NCBI GenBank assembly: GCA_900113425.1
Contig: FOZF01000001.1
Span: forward strand, 290,884 to 354,883
Reading direction: 5' to 3'
DNA: 64,000 bases
Source of the DNA: Stenotrophomonas maltophilia
Lineage (GTDB): Bacteria > Pseudomonadota > Gammaproteobacteria > Xanthomonadales > Xanthomonadaceae
Shown here: positions 26,530 to 35,348 of the stretch, piece after piece
Numbering within the stretch: position 1 is the first letter of the stretch
Layout of the letters: each line of letters opens with the position of its first letter
Translations under genes and position numbers: made by a program
Notes under the pieces: model-generated
The model's database searches: none
Seen by the model: only the letters and a program-made list of their open reading frames with translations
Told to the model about the DNA's origin: nothing

Positions 26530-27729
26530 TCACTGCACGAGCTGGTTCATTTCCATGATCGGCATCAGCACCGCCAGCACGATGGTCAGCACCACGCCGC
26601 CCATCACCAGGATCATGGTCGGTTCGAGCAGTGCGGTCAGTGCCATGGCGCGCCGCTCGATCTCGCGCGAGATGGTCTGCGCGGCGCGGTCCAGAAGTGG
26701 CGCGAGTGCGCCGGTCTTTTCACCACTGGTGACCAGATGCACCAGGATCGGCGGATAGACCTTCTGGACTTTCAATGCAGGGCCCAGCGCCGCGCCTTCA
26801 CGCACGCGCGCGGCGACATCCTCAGCGCAGCGGACCAGCAGCGCGTTTCCCAGCGTCTGCCGCGCTGCCTCCAGTGCGCGCAGCAATGGCACTCCGGCAT
26901 CGAGCAGGATGGCCAGCGTCGAGGCGAAGCGCGCACTGTTCACGCCAAGGACGAAGCGGCCCATCACCGGTACGCGCAGCAGCATCGCATCCCAGCGCAG
27001 GCGCAGATCGGTGCGGCGCAACGCCATCCGCCATGCCACCACCAGCAGGCCGATGCCCAACGCTGTCCATGCACCCCAGCTGCGTACGAACGCGCTGGCG
27101 GCCAGCATCATCTGGGTCAGCATCGGCAGCGTCTGTCGTGCCTGCACGAACGCTGTCACTACCTGCGGCACCACATAGCTGAGCAGGAAGATCACGATCG
27201 CCACAGATACCAGACTGATCGCCGCTGGATAGATGAACGCCGTGAGCACCTTGGCCTGCAGCGCATTGCGCTCCTCGATGTAATCGGCCAGGCGTTCCAT
27301 CACCCGCGCCAGGTCGCCCGAGTCCTCGCCGGCACCGACCAGGGCGCGATAGATCGGCGGAAAGTCGCGCGGCCGGGCCGCCAGGGCCACGGTCAGGCGC
27401 TGACCCGCACGCACATCGGCGCGCACCGACGTCAGCGCCTGGGCCACATGCGCTCGCTCTGCCTGCTCGATGACGGCACTCAATGCGCCCTCCAGCGGCA
27501 GGCTGGCGGCGAGCAGGCTGGCCAGCTGGCGGGTGGCCCAGGCCAGTTCGCTCGCTGAAAGCCGGCGTGCTCCCCAGCCCGCACCTGCGCCGCGCGCGGG
27601 GCTGACCTGCACGGGCGTCAGCCCACGCCCGCGCAGCAGCTGGCGCGCGCCACGCGGGCTGTCGGCATCCAGCTGGCCCTTTTCGATGCGTCCCTGCGCG
27701 TCCGCGGCCTGGTAGTCGAACAGTGCCAT
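26530..27729 (-). CDS. gspF: Type II secretion inner-membrane protein GspF
   Basis: 399 residues with two T2SSF domains: about 70-190 (LASLLAASLPLEGALSAVIE; GEDSGDLARVMERLADYIEE) and about 270-390 (ARFASTLAILLDAGVPLLRA; TSGEKTGALAPLLDRAAQTI). Three membrane helices are present (about 170-192, 220-240 and 365-390). GspF is the platform protein that couples GspE rotation to pseudopilus growth. Length is normal. It is the last T2SS gene of the minus operon, 7 bp after gspE. Confidence 0.93.
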   Translation of the reverse strand: MALFDYQAADAQGRIEKGQLDADSPRGARQLLRGRGLTPVQVSPARGAGAGWGARRLSASELAWATRQLASLLAASLPLEGALSAVIEQAERAHVAQALTSVRADVRAGQRLTVALAARPRDFPPIYRALVGAGEDSGDLARVMERLADYIEERNALQAKVLTAFIYPAAISLVSVAIVIFLLSYVVPQVVTAFVQARQTLPMLTQMMLAASAFVRSWGAWTALGIGLLVVAWRMALRRTDLRLRWDAMLLRVPVMGRFVLGVNSARFASTLAILLDAGVPLLRALEAARQTLGNALLVRCAEDVAARVREGAALGPALKVQKVYPPILVHLVTSGEKTGALAPLLDRAAQTISREIERRAMALTALLEPTMILVMGGVVLTIVLAVLMPIMEMNQLVQ

Positions 27730-27736
27730 CGTCGCG

Positions 27737-29179
27737 TCAACCGTCGCCGCTGACGCGCAGGATTTCCTCCAGCGTGGTCAGGCCGCTGTCGACCCAGCGC
27801 TGGCCGTCCTCGCGCAGGCTGCGCATGCCGGCGGCCCGTGCCGCCTGGCGCAGCGCGGGCTCGCCCTGCCCTTCATGGATCAGCGCCCGCACCCGATCAT
27901 CGACCACGAACAACTCATGGATGCCGGTCCGCCCGCGGTAGCCGCTGTGTGCGCAGGCCGCGCAGCCCACTGCCCGCCAGACCGTGCGACCGTCGGCATC
28001 GACTTCTGCGCGCCGGCACTGCATGCACAGGCGCCTCACCAGCCGCTGTGCCAGCACACCGCGCAGCGAGGATGCCAGCAGGAACGGCTCCACGCCCATG
28101 TCTGCCAGCCGGGTCACTGCCGAGATCGCATCGTTGGTATGCAGCGAGGCCAGCACGCCATGGCCCGTCAGCGACGACTGCACGGCGATCTGCGCGGTTT
28201 CCAGGTCACGGATCTCACCGATCATGATGGTGTCCGGATCCTGGCGCAGGATCGCGCGCAGCGCGGTGCCGAAGGTCATCCCGATACGCGCATTGACCTG
28301 GATCTGGCCGATCCCTGCGAAGTCGTACTCCACGGGATCCTCCACGGTGAGGATGTTGCTCGTGCTGCTGTCGAGCTGGCCGAGCGCGGCGTACAGCGAG
28401 GTGGTCTTGCCACTGCCGGTCGGGCCGGTGACCAGCACGATGCCGTGTGGCTGGCGGATCAGGCCGGTGAAGGTGGCCAGGGTGTCGTCGGCCATGCCAA
28501 GGCGCTGCAGCTGCAGCCGGCCGGCATCCTTCTCCAGCAGGCGCAGCACGGCGCGCTCGCCGTGCCCGGTCGGCACGGTGGACACACGGATGTCCAGCGG
28601 CCGGCCGCCCACGCGCAGGGCGATGCGCCCGTCCTGTGGCAGGCGCTTCTCGGCGATATCCAGGTGCGCCATGATCTTGATGCGCGACACCAGGGCGGCA
28701 TGCAGGGCGCGCCGCGGCTGCACCATGTCGCGCAGCGTGCCATCAACCCGGTAGCGGACCACCGAATGGGTCTCGAACGGCTCGATGTGCAGGTCGCTGG
28801 CGCCATCGCGCGCGGCCTGTGCCAGCAGCGCATTGATCATGCGGATCACCGGCGCGTCATCCTGTGCATCCAGCAGATCGGTGATCTCCGGCATGTCCTG
28901 CATCAGCCGGTCAAGGTCGACCTCGCTCTCCGCCGCGCCGACGACCGCCGCGGCGTCGCCGCCGTCACGATACTGTTCGCCCAGCCGCTGCTGCCATGCC
29001 GCACTGTCCAGTTGCTCGAACGGCAGGGGTCCATGCAGGCGGCGAAGCTCGGCGACAGCCCAGGCCGGGGTCTCCGCCGTGCCCAGCAGAACCAGCCCAT
29101 CACCCGTGTCGGCCAGCAGCACACCGTGGCTGCGTACCCAGGCATACGGCAGTGGTCGCAGATCGTTGGCCACGGTCAC
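27737..29179 (-). CDS. gspE: Type II secretion ATPase GspE
   Basis: 480 residues from a GTG at 29179 in a GTGA overlap with the gspD stop. The N1E domain is short. The ATPase core shows Walker A GPTGSGKTT at 252-260, the Asp box ILTVEDPVEY, Walker B DTIMIGEIRD, and the His box GHGVLASLHTND. A zinc-binding CMxC...CxxC loop lies near residues 400-430 (CMQCRR; GCAACAHSGYRGRTGIHE). It powers the T2SS from the cytoplasm, bound to GspL and GspF. Confidence 0.95.
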   Translation of the reverse strand: MTVANDLRPLPYAWVRSHGVLLADTGDGLVLLGTAETPAWAVAELRRLHGPLPFEQLDSAAWQQRLGEQYRDGGDAAAVVGAAESEVDLDRLMQDMPEITDLLDAQDDAPVIRMINALLAQAARDGASDLHIEPFETHSVVRYRVDGTLRDMVQPRRALHAALVSRIKIMAHLDIAEKRLPQDGRIALRVGGRPLDIRVSTVPTGHGERAVLRLLEKDAGRLQLQRLGMADDTLATFTGLIRQPHGIVLVTGPTGSGKTTSLYAALGQLDSSTSNILTVEDPVEYDFAGIGQIQVNARIGMTFGTALRAILRQDPDTIMIGEIRDLETAQIAVQSSLTGHGVLASLHTNDAISAVTRLADMGVEPFLLASSLRGVLAQRLVRRLCMQCRRAEVDADGRTVWRAVGCAACAHSGYRGRTGIHELFVVDDRVRALIHEGQGEPALRQAARAAGMRSLREDGQRWVDSGLTTLEEILRVSGDG

Positions 29180-31551
29180 GGCCCGATCACCAGTTCCGGG
29201 GTGTATCCCAACCCCCGCAGCTGCTGCAGGGCCGGGTCCAGCTGTGCCGGATCGCGTGGCAGCCGCACCCGCAGGCGCTGACCACCTCCGCCGGGTGTGG
29301 CTTCGGCGTACGCCTGCAGCCCCAGTGCCCGCACCTGCGCCACCGCCTGCGCGGCGCGCGCGGGGTCCAGGCCCTGCGCGAACTGCACACGTTGCGCAGT
29401 GTCCTCCCCGGTGGGGTACAGGGCGGCCAGACTGGTGTTCCGCAATGGCCGCCCCTGGCCGTCGCGCGCGGTGCCCTGGCCGAGCGTGCCCAGGTCCTGT
29501 GGCGGCAGCTGCGGCGCCGACAACGCCGGCAATGCCCAGCTCTGCACCGGCTGTGCACCGGCCTGGGCGTTGCGCATGTAGTCGTAGCGATCGCGGGTCA
29601 GGCGCTGGCCGGCCGCCGGGTCCCGCACCACGTGTGGTCGCAGGAACACCATCAGGTTGGTCTTGGCGCGCCTGCGCGTGTCGCTGCGGAACAGCGCGCC
29701 CAGTACCGGAATCCGACCCAGCCCCGGCACTGCGTCGCGACCGTGGCTGACGCTGTCCTCCAGCAGGCCGCCCAGCACCATGATCTGGCCGTCATCGAGC
29801 AGCACACTGGTGTCCAGTGCCCGCTTGTTGGTGATGATGCCCTCGCTGCTGGAGCTCTGCCCGTCGATGCTGCTCACTTCCTGATAGATGTCCAGCTTCA
29901 CCGTCCCGCCTTCGGAGATCTGCGGGCGCACCCGCAGCTTCAGGCCGATGTCCTCGCGCTCGATGGTCTGGAACGGATTGTTGCTACCACCCCCGCCGTC
30001 GGTGACATAGCGGCCGCTGACGAATGGAACGGTCTGGCCGACCATGATGCTGGCGGCCTCGTTATCCAGCGTCATCAGGTTCGGCGTGGAAAGGATGTTG
30101 GCACCGCCCTTGCTCTGCAGTGCGTTGGCCAGTGCCTTCATGTTGAGGATCTGGCCCACGCCCGGCAGCGTGATGGTGCCGTCGATCACGCCCACGCTGA
30201 GGCCGTCGCGCGGCAGCACGTCCAGCGTGGTGCGCGCCGTGCCATTGAGGCCGCTGCCGCCGGTCGCACCACCGAAGTGGGTGCCTGCGAACGTGCGGCC
30301 GTTGCCCAGCATCCACTGCACGCCCAGTTCAGCGGCGTCGGTCTGGTTGACTTCCACGATCAGACTTTCCACCAGCACCTGCGCACGCCGCTGGTCGAGC
30401 TGGTCGATCACCCGGCGCAGGTTGCGGTACACCGGTTCCGGCGCCGAGATCAGCAGCGTATTGGTGGCGACATCGGCCTGTACGGAGATGCCGTTCTGGC
30501 TGAAACCACTGCTGCCGGCATCAGCGGGGTCGCGGCGGTCCGGATCGAGCCGCTGCGATTGCAGTGCATTGCCCGTGGCCCTGGCCTGCTGCGGCTGCGG
30601 CTGCGGCTGCGCGCTACGAGCGGTCTCGCCAGGCAGCGGCGTGATGCCCTCGCTGCTGCCCATCGCCTGCGCGTCGCTCCGACCGGCCACGACGCCACGC
30701 AACACGCCCGCCAACTGGGTGGCCTGTGCATTTCGCAGATAGACCACATGCAGGTTGCCGGACTCGTCCTGTGCCCGGTCCAGCTTCTCCACCAGCTGGC
30801 GTGCCAGCCGCGTGCGCCCCGGACTGCTGGAGCGCAGCAGCACACTGTTGCTGCGCGGATCGGCCATCACCACCACCTTCTGGCCCGGCTCGGTGCCCTG
30901 CGCATCCAGCAATGGTGCGACCATCGCGGCCACATCCACGGCGATCCCCTGCTGCAGCTTGACCACGTCGGTGTCCATGCCAGCCGGGGTATCCACGCTG
31001 GCGATCACCCGCGCGATGCGTTCCAGATTGTCGGCGTAGTCGGTGATGACCAGCGTATTGTTGCCCGCGTTGGCGGTGATCGGGTTGTCCGGACTGATCA
31101 TCGGCCGCAGCACCGCGACCAGTGCGGCCGCATTCTCGTAACGCAGCGCGAAGGTCCGTGTGGCGATCTCTCCGCCTGCCGCTCCGCCGCCTACCCGGCC
31201 GCCCAGCAGCTTGGCATCGGCCTGTGGCACGACCCGGCTGATGCCCCCGTTCTCGACCACGGCGAAGCCACGCATGCGCAGTGCGCCGAGCAGAAGCTGA
31301 TAGGCCTGCGCGCGACTGACAGGCCCATCCGACACCACCGTCATCTTGCCGGTCACGCGCGGATCGATCAGGAACTGGCGTCCGGTGAAACGCGCCGCCA
31401 TCCGCAGCACGCCACCGATATCGGTCTCCACCAGATTCAACTGCACCGGCTCGTCGCTGGCATCCTGCGCCCATACCGGCGCGGGCAGGTGGACCGTCCC
31501 CACGACCAGAGCCAGCACCGCGCCACAGGCAAGACCGCGCATCGACCTCAT
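29176..31551 (-). CDS. gspD: Type II secretion secretin GspD with SPOR-like C-terminus
   Basis: 791 residues. Signal peptide about 1-28 (VLALVVGTVHLPAPVWAQD). N0 domain (VQLNLVETDIGGVLRMAARF), N1-N3 domains (TNTLLISAPEPVYRNLRRVI), then the secretin gate region (about 430-660: VGQTVPFVSGRY; LLDDGQIMVLGGLLED; VPGLGRIPVLGALFRSD; NLMVFLRPHVV). The last 75 residues (RVQFAQGLDPARAAQAVAQV, then LGLQAYAE, RLRVRLPRDPAQL, LRGLGYTPELV) have a beta-alpha-beta pattern like SPOR domains, in place of the usual pilotin-binding S-domain. Between N2 and N3 is a Gln/Pro/Ser-rich insert. Start uses ATG 31551, 4 bp overlap with gspM. Confidence 0.94.
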   Translation of the reverse strand: MRSMRGLACGAVLALVVGTVHLPAPVWAQDASDEPVQLNLVETDIGGVLRMAARFTGRQFLIDPRVTGKMTVVSDGPVSRAQAYQLLLGALRMRGFAVVENGGISRVVPQADAKLLGGRVGGGAAGGEIATRTFALRYENAAALVAVLRPMISPDNPITANAGNNTLVITDYADNLERIARVIASVDTPAGMDTDVVKLQQGIAVDVAAMVAPLLDAQGTEPGQKVVVMADPRSNSVLLRSSSPGRTRLARQLVEKLDRAQDESGNLHVVYLRNAQATQLAGVLRGVVAGRSDAQAMGSSEGITPLPGETARSAQPQPQPQQARATGNALQSQRLDPDRRDPADAGSSGFSQNGISVQADVATNTLLISAPEPVYRNLRRVIDQLDQRRAQVLVESLIVEVNQTDAAELGVQWMLGNGRTFAGTHFGGATGGSGLNGTARTTLDVLPRDGLSVGVIDGTITLPGVGQILNMKALANALQSKGGANILSTPNLMTLDNEAASIMVGQTVPFVSGRYVTDGGGGSNNPFQTIEREDIGLKLRVRPQISEGGTVKLDIYQEVSSIDGQSSSSEGIITNKRALDTSVLLDDGQIMVLGGLLEDSVSHGRDAVPGLGRIPVLGALFRSDTRRRAKTNLMVFLRPHVVRDPAAGQRLTRDRYDYMRNAQAGAQPVQSWALPALSAPQLPPQDLGTLGQGTARDGQGRPLRNTSLAALYPTGEDTAQRVQFAQGLDPARAAQAVAQVRALGLQAYAEATPGGGGQRLRVRLPRDPAQLDPALQQLRGLGYTPELVIGP

Positions 31552-32075
31552 CGAGGCTCACCCGCAGCGGCCTTCATCACGATGCTTCCTGAAATACGTG
31601 CCGCCGGCATATCCGCGTCCCCTGTGCGTTGCAGTTGCAGTCGTTGCAGTTCGATGGCCGGATCGGCCAGCAGCGGCAGGAGCCCGTTCCAGAGCGCATC
31701 AGCGGGCACCGACTGCACCTGCAGGTGCCAGCGTCCCTCGCGCGCGTCGACCCGCACCCCATCGGCAAGGCCGGCGGCGGCGATCCGCGAACGCAGGCTG
31801 GCCAGTGTCGGCCGCTGCTCCCGGGCCAGGCGCTGGCGCCCGCGCGCGTCCAGCAGGGGCGCCAGTGCCCGCATCTGTGCCTGCAGGCGCGGCAGTTCAA
31901 CCTGCCAGTAGCTGCGCTGCTTCAGCAGGGGCTCCAGCCAGAACGCCCACAGCGTGGCGGCCAGCAGCGCACCCACCATCGTCGTCAGCATGACGCGCTC
32001 GCGTACCCGCAGGCGCCGCCAGCGCTGCGGCAGCTCCGCGATGCCGCCTTCCATCCACGCAGCCCGTGCCATCAT
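31548..32075 (-). CDS. gspM: Type II secretion protein GspM
   Basis: 175 residues from ATG 32075, which overlaps the gspL stop (ATGA); longer frames would lie inside gspL. A cytoplasmic N-terminus (ELPQRWRRLRVRERVMLTT) leads to one membrane helix (MVGALLAATLWAFWLEPLL), then a small ferredoxin-like periplasmic domain (RIAAAGLADGVRVDAREGRW; LPLLADPAIELQRLQLQR). GspM stabilises GspL in the inner-membrane platform. Confidence 0.88.
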   Translation of the reverse strand: MMARAAWMEGGIAELPQRWRRLRVRERVMLTTMVGALLAATLWAFWLEPLLKQRSYWQVELPRLQAQMRALAPLLDARGRQRLAREQRPTLASLRSRIAAAGLADGVRVDAREGRWHLQVQSVPADALWNGLLPLLADPAIELQRLQLQRTGDADMPAARISGSIVMKAAAGEPR

Positions 32076-33238
32076 CGGCCGCCTCCGCTGCTCAGCCGCA
32101 GGCGGCCACCGCCCTGGCGGACCAGCTGCAGGCCCTGCGCCTGCGCCGCCTGCTGCCATCGTTCCAGATGCTGCGCATCATCGGCCAGCGCCTGCGCGTC
32201 GGCGTCCAGTTCCAGTTCAAGCGCGCCGGGCGTGTAGTCCATGCCGCGAACGCGGCCGGCCAGCTCCGGAACCGCCTGCAATGCCAGCGCGACCTGCTGC
32301 TGTATCCGCGGCAGTGGAGCGGTCTGCACCGGTGCGGCCAACGCACGCCGTGCCTGCAGGACCGGATCCAGTACCTCGGTGATCTCCGGATACTGCGCGC
32401 TGAACTGCCGCGTCATTTCCCGCTGCAGCGCCTCACCTTCGCTGCGCCAGCGCGAAACCTGCAACTGCAGGCCCGTCGCGGCGAGCACCCCGGCCGCCAG
32501 TGCCAGCCCGATCGCCACCCGTGGCAGGCGTCGTCCGTCGCGCTGCAGCGGCAGTCCCCATGCCGGCAGCGGTCCGCCGGCCTGGCTGCCCGCGGCCAAT
32601 GTGCTGGTCTGCAGGTGCCCGGGCCAACCGGAGGGCACCGCGTGCACCCATTGCACGGCCTGCACGCCGGCCTGCTGCAGGCGCAGGGCGGTTGCCTGCA
32701 GCACACCCGTCACGTCGCGACCACCACTCCACTGCACGAAGCCGCGGTCGCGCCCGCTGCGTACCAGCAGGTGCTCGCCCTTCGCCTCCAGCGTGGCCCG
32801 CCCCTCCGTCCACGGCAGCAGCAGCGGCGTCGGGTACAGCCCCTGCAACCTCAGGCCGCACGATGCCAGCAGCTGCTGCACCTGGGCCACGGCCTGCTGG
32901 CCCAGCCACGCCACCGGCACGGTCCCGTCGTCGGCCTGCGGCCCATTGGCCAGCGCGACATCCTGCAGGTCGTCCAGCAGCATCGCCTCCACCTCGCCCT
33001 GCAGCGCAGCCTGCAGCCGGCGACCTGACAGCGGCGGCAGCTGCAGTTCCAGCAGGATCAGGTCATGCGGATCGAGGCAGGCGTGCACCTGTGCCTGCGG
33101 GTGGCGCTGTCCCAGCGCCGACAGCGCCTCGCAGCCGTGCGCCGCCACGTCGCCGCGGTGCAGCTGCGCCCATTCCACCCGGCTGTCGGCCTGCAGGCGA
33201 TCCAGCGCCGGCAGGCGCACCCGCAGCTGCGCGCTCAC
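32072..33238 (-). CDS. gspL: Type II secretion protein GspL
   Basis: 388 residues from GTG 33238, chosen for GAGGATC 7 nt upstream and the GTGA overlap with the gspK stop; ATG 33256 would add six residues. A cytoplasmic actin-like domain (about 1-240: LDPHDLILLELQLPPLSGRR) is followed by one membrane helix (VAIGLALAAGVLAATGLQLQ, about 250-270) and a periplasmic ferredoxin-like domain (about 310-380: LALQAVPELAGRVRGMDYTP). It recruits GspE to the membrane. Confidence 0.88.
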   Translation of the reverse strand: MSAQLRVRLPALDRLQADSRVEWAQLHRGDVAAHGCEALSALGQRHPQAQVHACLDPHDLILLELQLPPLSGRRLQAALQGEVEAMLLDDLQDVALANGPQADDGTVPVAWLGQQAVAQVQQLLASCGLRLQGLYPTPLLLPWTEGRATLEAKGEHLLVRSGRDRGFVQWSGGRDVTGVLQATALRLQQAGVQAVQWVHAVPSGWPGHLQTSTLAAGSQAGGPLPAWGLPLQRDGRRLPRVAIGLALAAGVLAATGLQLQVSRWRSEGEALQREMTRQFSAQYPEITEVLDPVLQARRALAAPVQTAPLPRIQQQVALALQAVPELAGRVRGMDYTPGALELELDADAQALADDAQHLERWQQAAQAQGLQLVRQGGGRLRLSSGGGR

Positions 33239-34140
33239 GCGCCGATCCTCGTCCATACACGCTGCACGCGCACGCTGTCATCGCGGTACTCACGCCAGAT
33301 CAACGCGCGGAAATCGACGTTGCGGTCGTCTGCCTGGACCTGTCCGACCGCCAGGAACCATTCGCTGTGGATGCCCAGCGGCATCACCGACATCTGCTCG
33401 CTGCTCACCTGCAGACGGTTGGCGATATCACCGCGGTTGAGCAGCCAGCGGCCGCCGTCGCGCTCGCCCACCAGCGCCCGCAGCCGGCCCGGATCAGCGC
33501 CGGGTGCAACCGCCTGCAGCACGGCCAGGTCAGTCGTGTTGGCGTTGACCAGCGTCTGCGCCGGCAGCACCACCGTGCGCAGGGACAACGCCCGGACGGC
33601 GCGTGGCTCGGCACCGGCCAACGCCTGCTCGATCAGGGCTTCGCGCGGCAGGGGCGCCTGCGCCGCGCGATCACCGTCGCGCAGCCGTGCCTGGATGTGG
33701 TCCGCAGCACCGCTGCATGTGCCCGCAGACACGCCCTGCTCCACGCACAGCGCCACGAAGGCCTGCCGCGCCTGCGCATCCGGTTGGCCCTGCGACAACA
33801 GGTTGCGCAGGTTGAACAACGACTGCGCGTCCACCATCTGCAGGCGCACCGGCAGCGGCGCATCCAGCTGCACCGGCCGTGCCCAGCGACCGTCACGCAC
33901 GGTGGTCAGCTGCTCGCGCGCGTCGTCACGGAGCTGTTGCCCCGCGCGCTCCAGCGCGGCATCCACGGCCATGCGTACCTGCGCCCGCAGCTGGTCGCCA
34001 CGCAGGGCACGCAGCTGCGCGGCCTGGCGGGTCAGCAGCGCGGTCGCGATCACCGCCACCAGTGCGACCACCAGCATCGCGACGATCACCGCCATGCCCT
34101 GCTGGCGACGACACGGAAAGGCTGCCATCGGAGGCGACAT
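33235..34140 (-). CDS. gspK: Type II secretion minor pseudopilin GspK
   Basis: 301 residues from ATG 34140 (GTGAGGT 7-8 nt upstream). Prepilin-type N-terminus RRQQG^MAVIVAMLVVALVAVIA, without Glu at +5 as is typical of GspK, so it can sit at the tip. The large helical domain has the GspK signature (LQMVDAQSLFNLRNLL; NRGDIANRLQVSSEQM; GQVQADDRNVDFRALI). Three Cys are present, two close together (CVEQGVSAGTC), probably a disulfide in the calcium-binding alpha-domain. Confidence 0.92.
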   Translation of the reverse strand: MSPPMAAFPCRRQQGMAVIVAMLVVALVAVIATALLTRQAAQLRALRGDQLRAQVRMAVDAALERAGQQLRDDAREQLTTVRDGRWARPVQLDAPLPVRLQMVDAQSLFNLRNLLSQGQPDAQARQAFVALCVEQGVSAGTCSGAADHIQARLRDGDRAAQAPLPREALIEQALAGAEPRAVRALSLRTVVLPAQTLVNANTTDLAVLQAVAPGADPGRLRALVGERDGGRWLLNRGDIANRLQVSSEQMSVMPLGIHSEWFLAVGQVQADDRNVDFRALIWREYRDDSVRVQRVWTRIGA

Positions 34141-34149
34141 CGATGGACC

Positions 34150-34587
34150 TCACAGCTGCCAGGAGCCGATGTCCGCATTGCCGGCATCGCCTCCGGCCTT
34201 GCTGTCCGCGCCAAGGGAGAACACGTCGATGTCGCCGTGCGCGCCGGGGTTCTGGTACTGGTACGGATGCCCCCACGGGTCGTTCGGCAGGCGGTCCAGG
34301 TAGGGGGTCACCGGCATCGCGCCGTTGCCCTGGGGTGGCGCTACCAGTGCCTGCAATCCCTGCTCGGTGCTGGGGTAGCGGCCATTGTCCAGGCGATACA
34401 GCTTCAGCGCCTGCATCAGCGCGGCGATGTCCTGGCGCGCTGCCACCACCCGCGCCTGATCGGGACGATCCATCAGGCGCGGCACGATCAGTGCGGCGAG
34501 AATGCCGATGATCACCACCACCACCATGATCTCGATCAGGCTGAAGCCGTGCTGCCGGACCCTGCCACCGCGAAGCTGTCTTGCCAT
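34150..34587 (-). CDS. gspG: Type II secretion major pseudopilin GspG
   Basis: 145 residues. Prepilin leader RVRQHG^FSLIEIMVVVVIIGIL with Glu at +5. The C-terminal calcium-binding loop and signature are present (LDNGRYPSTEQGLQALVAPP; LDRLPNDPWGHPYQYQNPG; DIDVFSLGADSKAGGDAGNA DIGSW region). GspG builds the pseudopilus shaft. It is the first T2SS gene in the minus operon; the Phd-like gene upstream ends 57 bp before it, so transcription may come from the sigma/FecR unit. Confidence 0.94.
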   Translation of the reverse strand: MARQLRGGRVRQHGFSLIEIMVVVVIIGILAALIVPRLMDRPDQARVVAARQDIAALMQALKLYRLDNGRYPSTEQGLQALVAPPQGNGAMPVTPYLDRLPNDPWGHPYQYQNPGAHGDIDVFSLGADSKAGGDAGNADIGSWQL

Positions 34588-34644
34588 TGTTCCGCCCTCG
34601 TCATCCTGGAAGGGACCGCTGCACCATGGTCAGCGGCGCATGTG

Positions 34645-35229
34645 TCAGTACGATAAACATCCACCCGCAATTCGCTGTTGCTCCACCCTGTCTGCACCGG
34701 CGCCCGCCGGCGGCACGTCAGCCGCCTGCAGCAGCGTTGCAGGTATCGCCGCCAACGCGCATTCCACGCAGCGACGCAGCAGCGGGTGGCGACTGGCCTG
34801 CAGGATCCGCACGCATTGCGCCGGCGACCACGCGCTGCCACCGCCGAAGCCGACGAAGCGGCGGTACACCTGGTGATAGCGCAGGTCATCGTGTACCCGT
34901 TGCGCGCTGTCCAGTGCCTGCACCCACAGCAGCAGAACGGCACGCTGCAGCATGCGGACGTCGTCCATGTCCAGGGGCAGCGTCGCGATGGCTGCCTCCG
35001 GCCACGTCGGCAGTTGCGCATCGGTCGCACGGCGCAGCGCCAGCAGCGGATGCGCTTCGACGTCCAGCGCCGCCCATCGCCCAGCATCTGCCCAGGCATC
35101 GCTGGAAAGCACCCAGACCCAGGGATGACCGTAGCGCTGTACGCACAGCGGCGCGTGCCGGGCCTGTTCCAGCGACTGGCTCAGGTGACGATCCAGCTCG
35201 AGCATGCTGATCCTGCGACGTTCCGCCAT
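34645..35229 (-). CDS. Phd-like N-domain protein with helical C-terminus, paralog A
   Basis: 194 residues. Residues 6-50 (RISMLELDRHLSQSLEQAR, PLCVQRYGHPWVWVLSSDAW) align with paralog B at 35349 and follow the Phd/YefM fold pattern, followed by a helical domain (VRMLQRAVLLLWVQALDSAQ; HPLLRRCVECALAAIPATLL). No signal peptide or membrane segment, so cytoplasmic. No toxin gene is adjacent. It sits between the fecR unit and gspG, in the same orientation as both, 119 bp after paralog B and 57 bp before gspG. It could be a DNA-binding regulator of the secretion operon, or a cytosolic assembly factor. Function unknown. Confidence 0.72.
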   Translation of the reverse strand: MAERRRISMLELDRHLSQSLEQARHAPLCVQRYGHPWVWVLSSDAWADAGRWAALDVEAHPLLALRRATDAQLPTWPEAAIATLPLDMDDVRMLQRAVLLLWVQALDSAQRVHDDLRYHQVYRRFVGFGGGSAWSPAQCVRILQASRHPLLRRCVECALAAIPATLLQAADVPPAGAGADRVEQQRIAGGCLSY

Positions 35230-35348
35230 CGACGCTGCCTGCGCTCCACGACGCGGATGCGCCGTACTCTGGAGAAGACGTCAGCAGGGTCGACGAAGCG
35301 ACAGCGCGTTGCGCGTGATGTGGCGCGCGTTGCGCTTCAGCCCCTCTG

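Noticed and set aside
28996..31911. A 971-codon plus-strand frame opposite gspD and gspE
   Set aside because: Both strands cannot be coding here. The minus strand has the full secretin and ATPase motifs; the plus frame is His/Arg/Ala-rich shadow.
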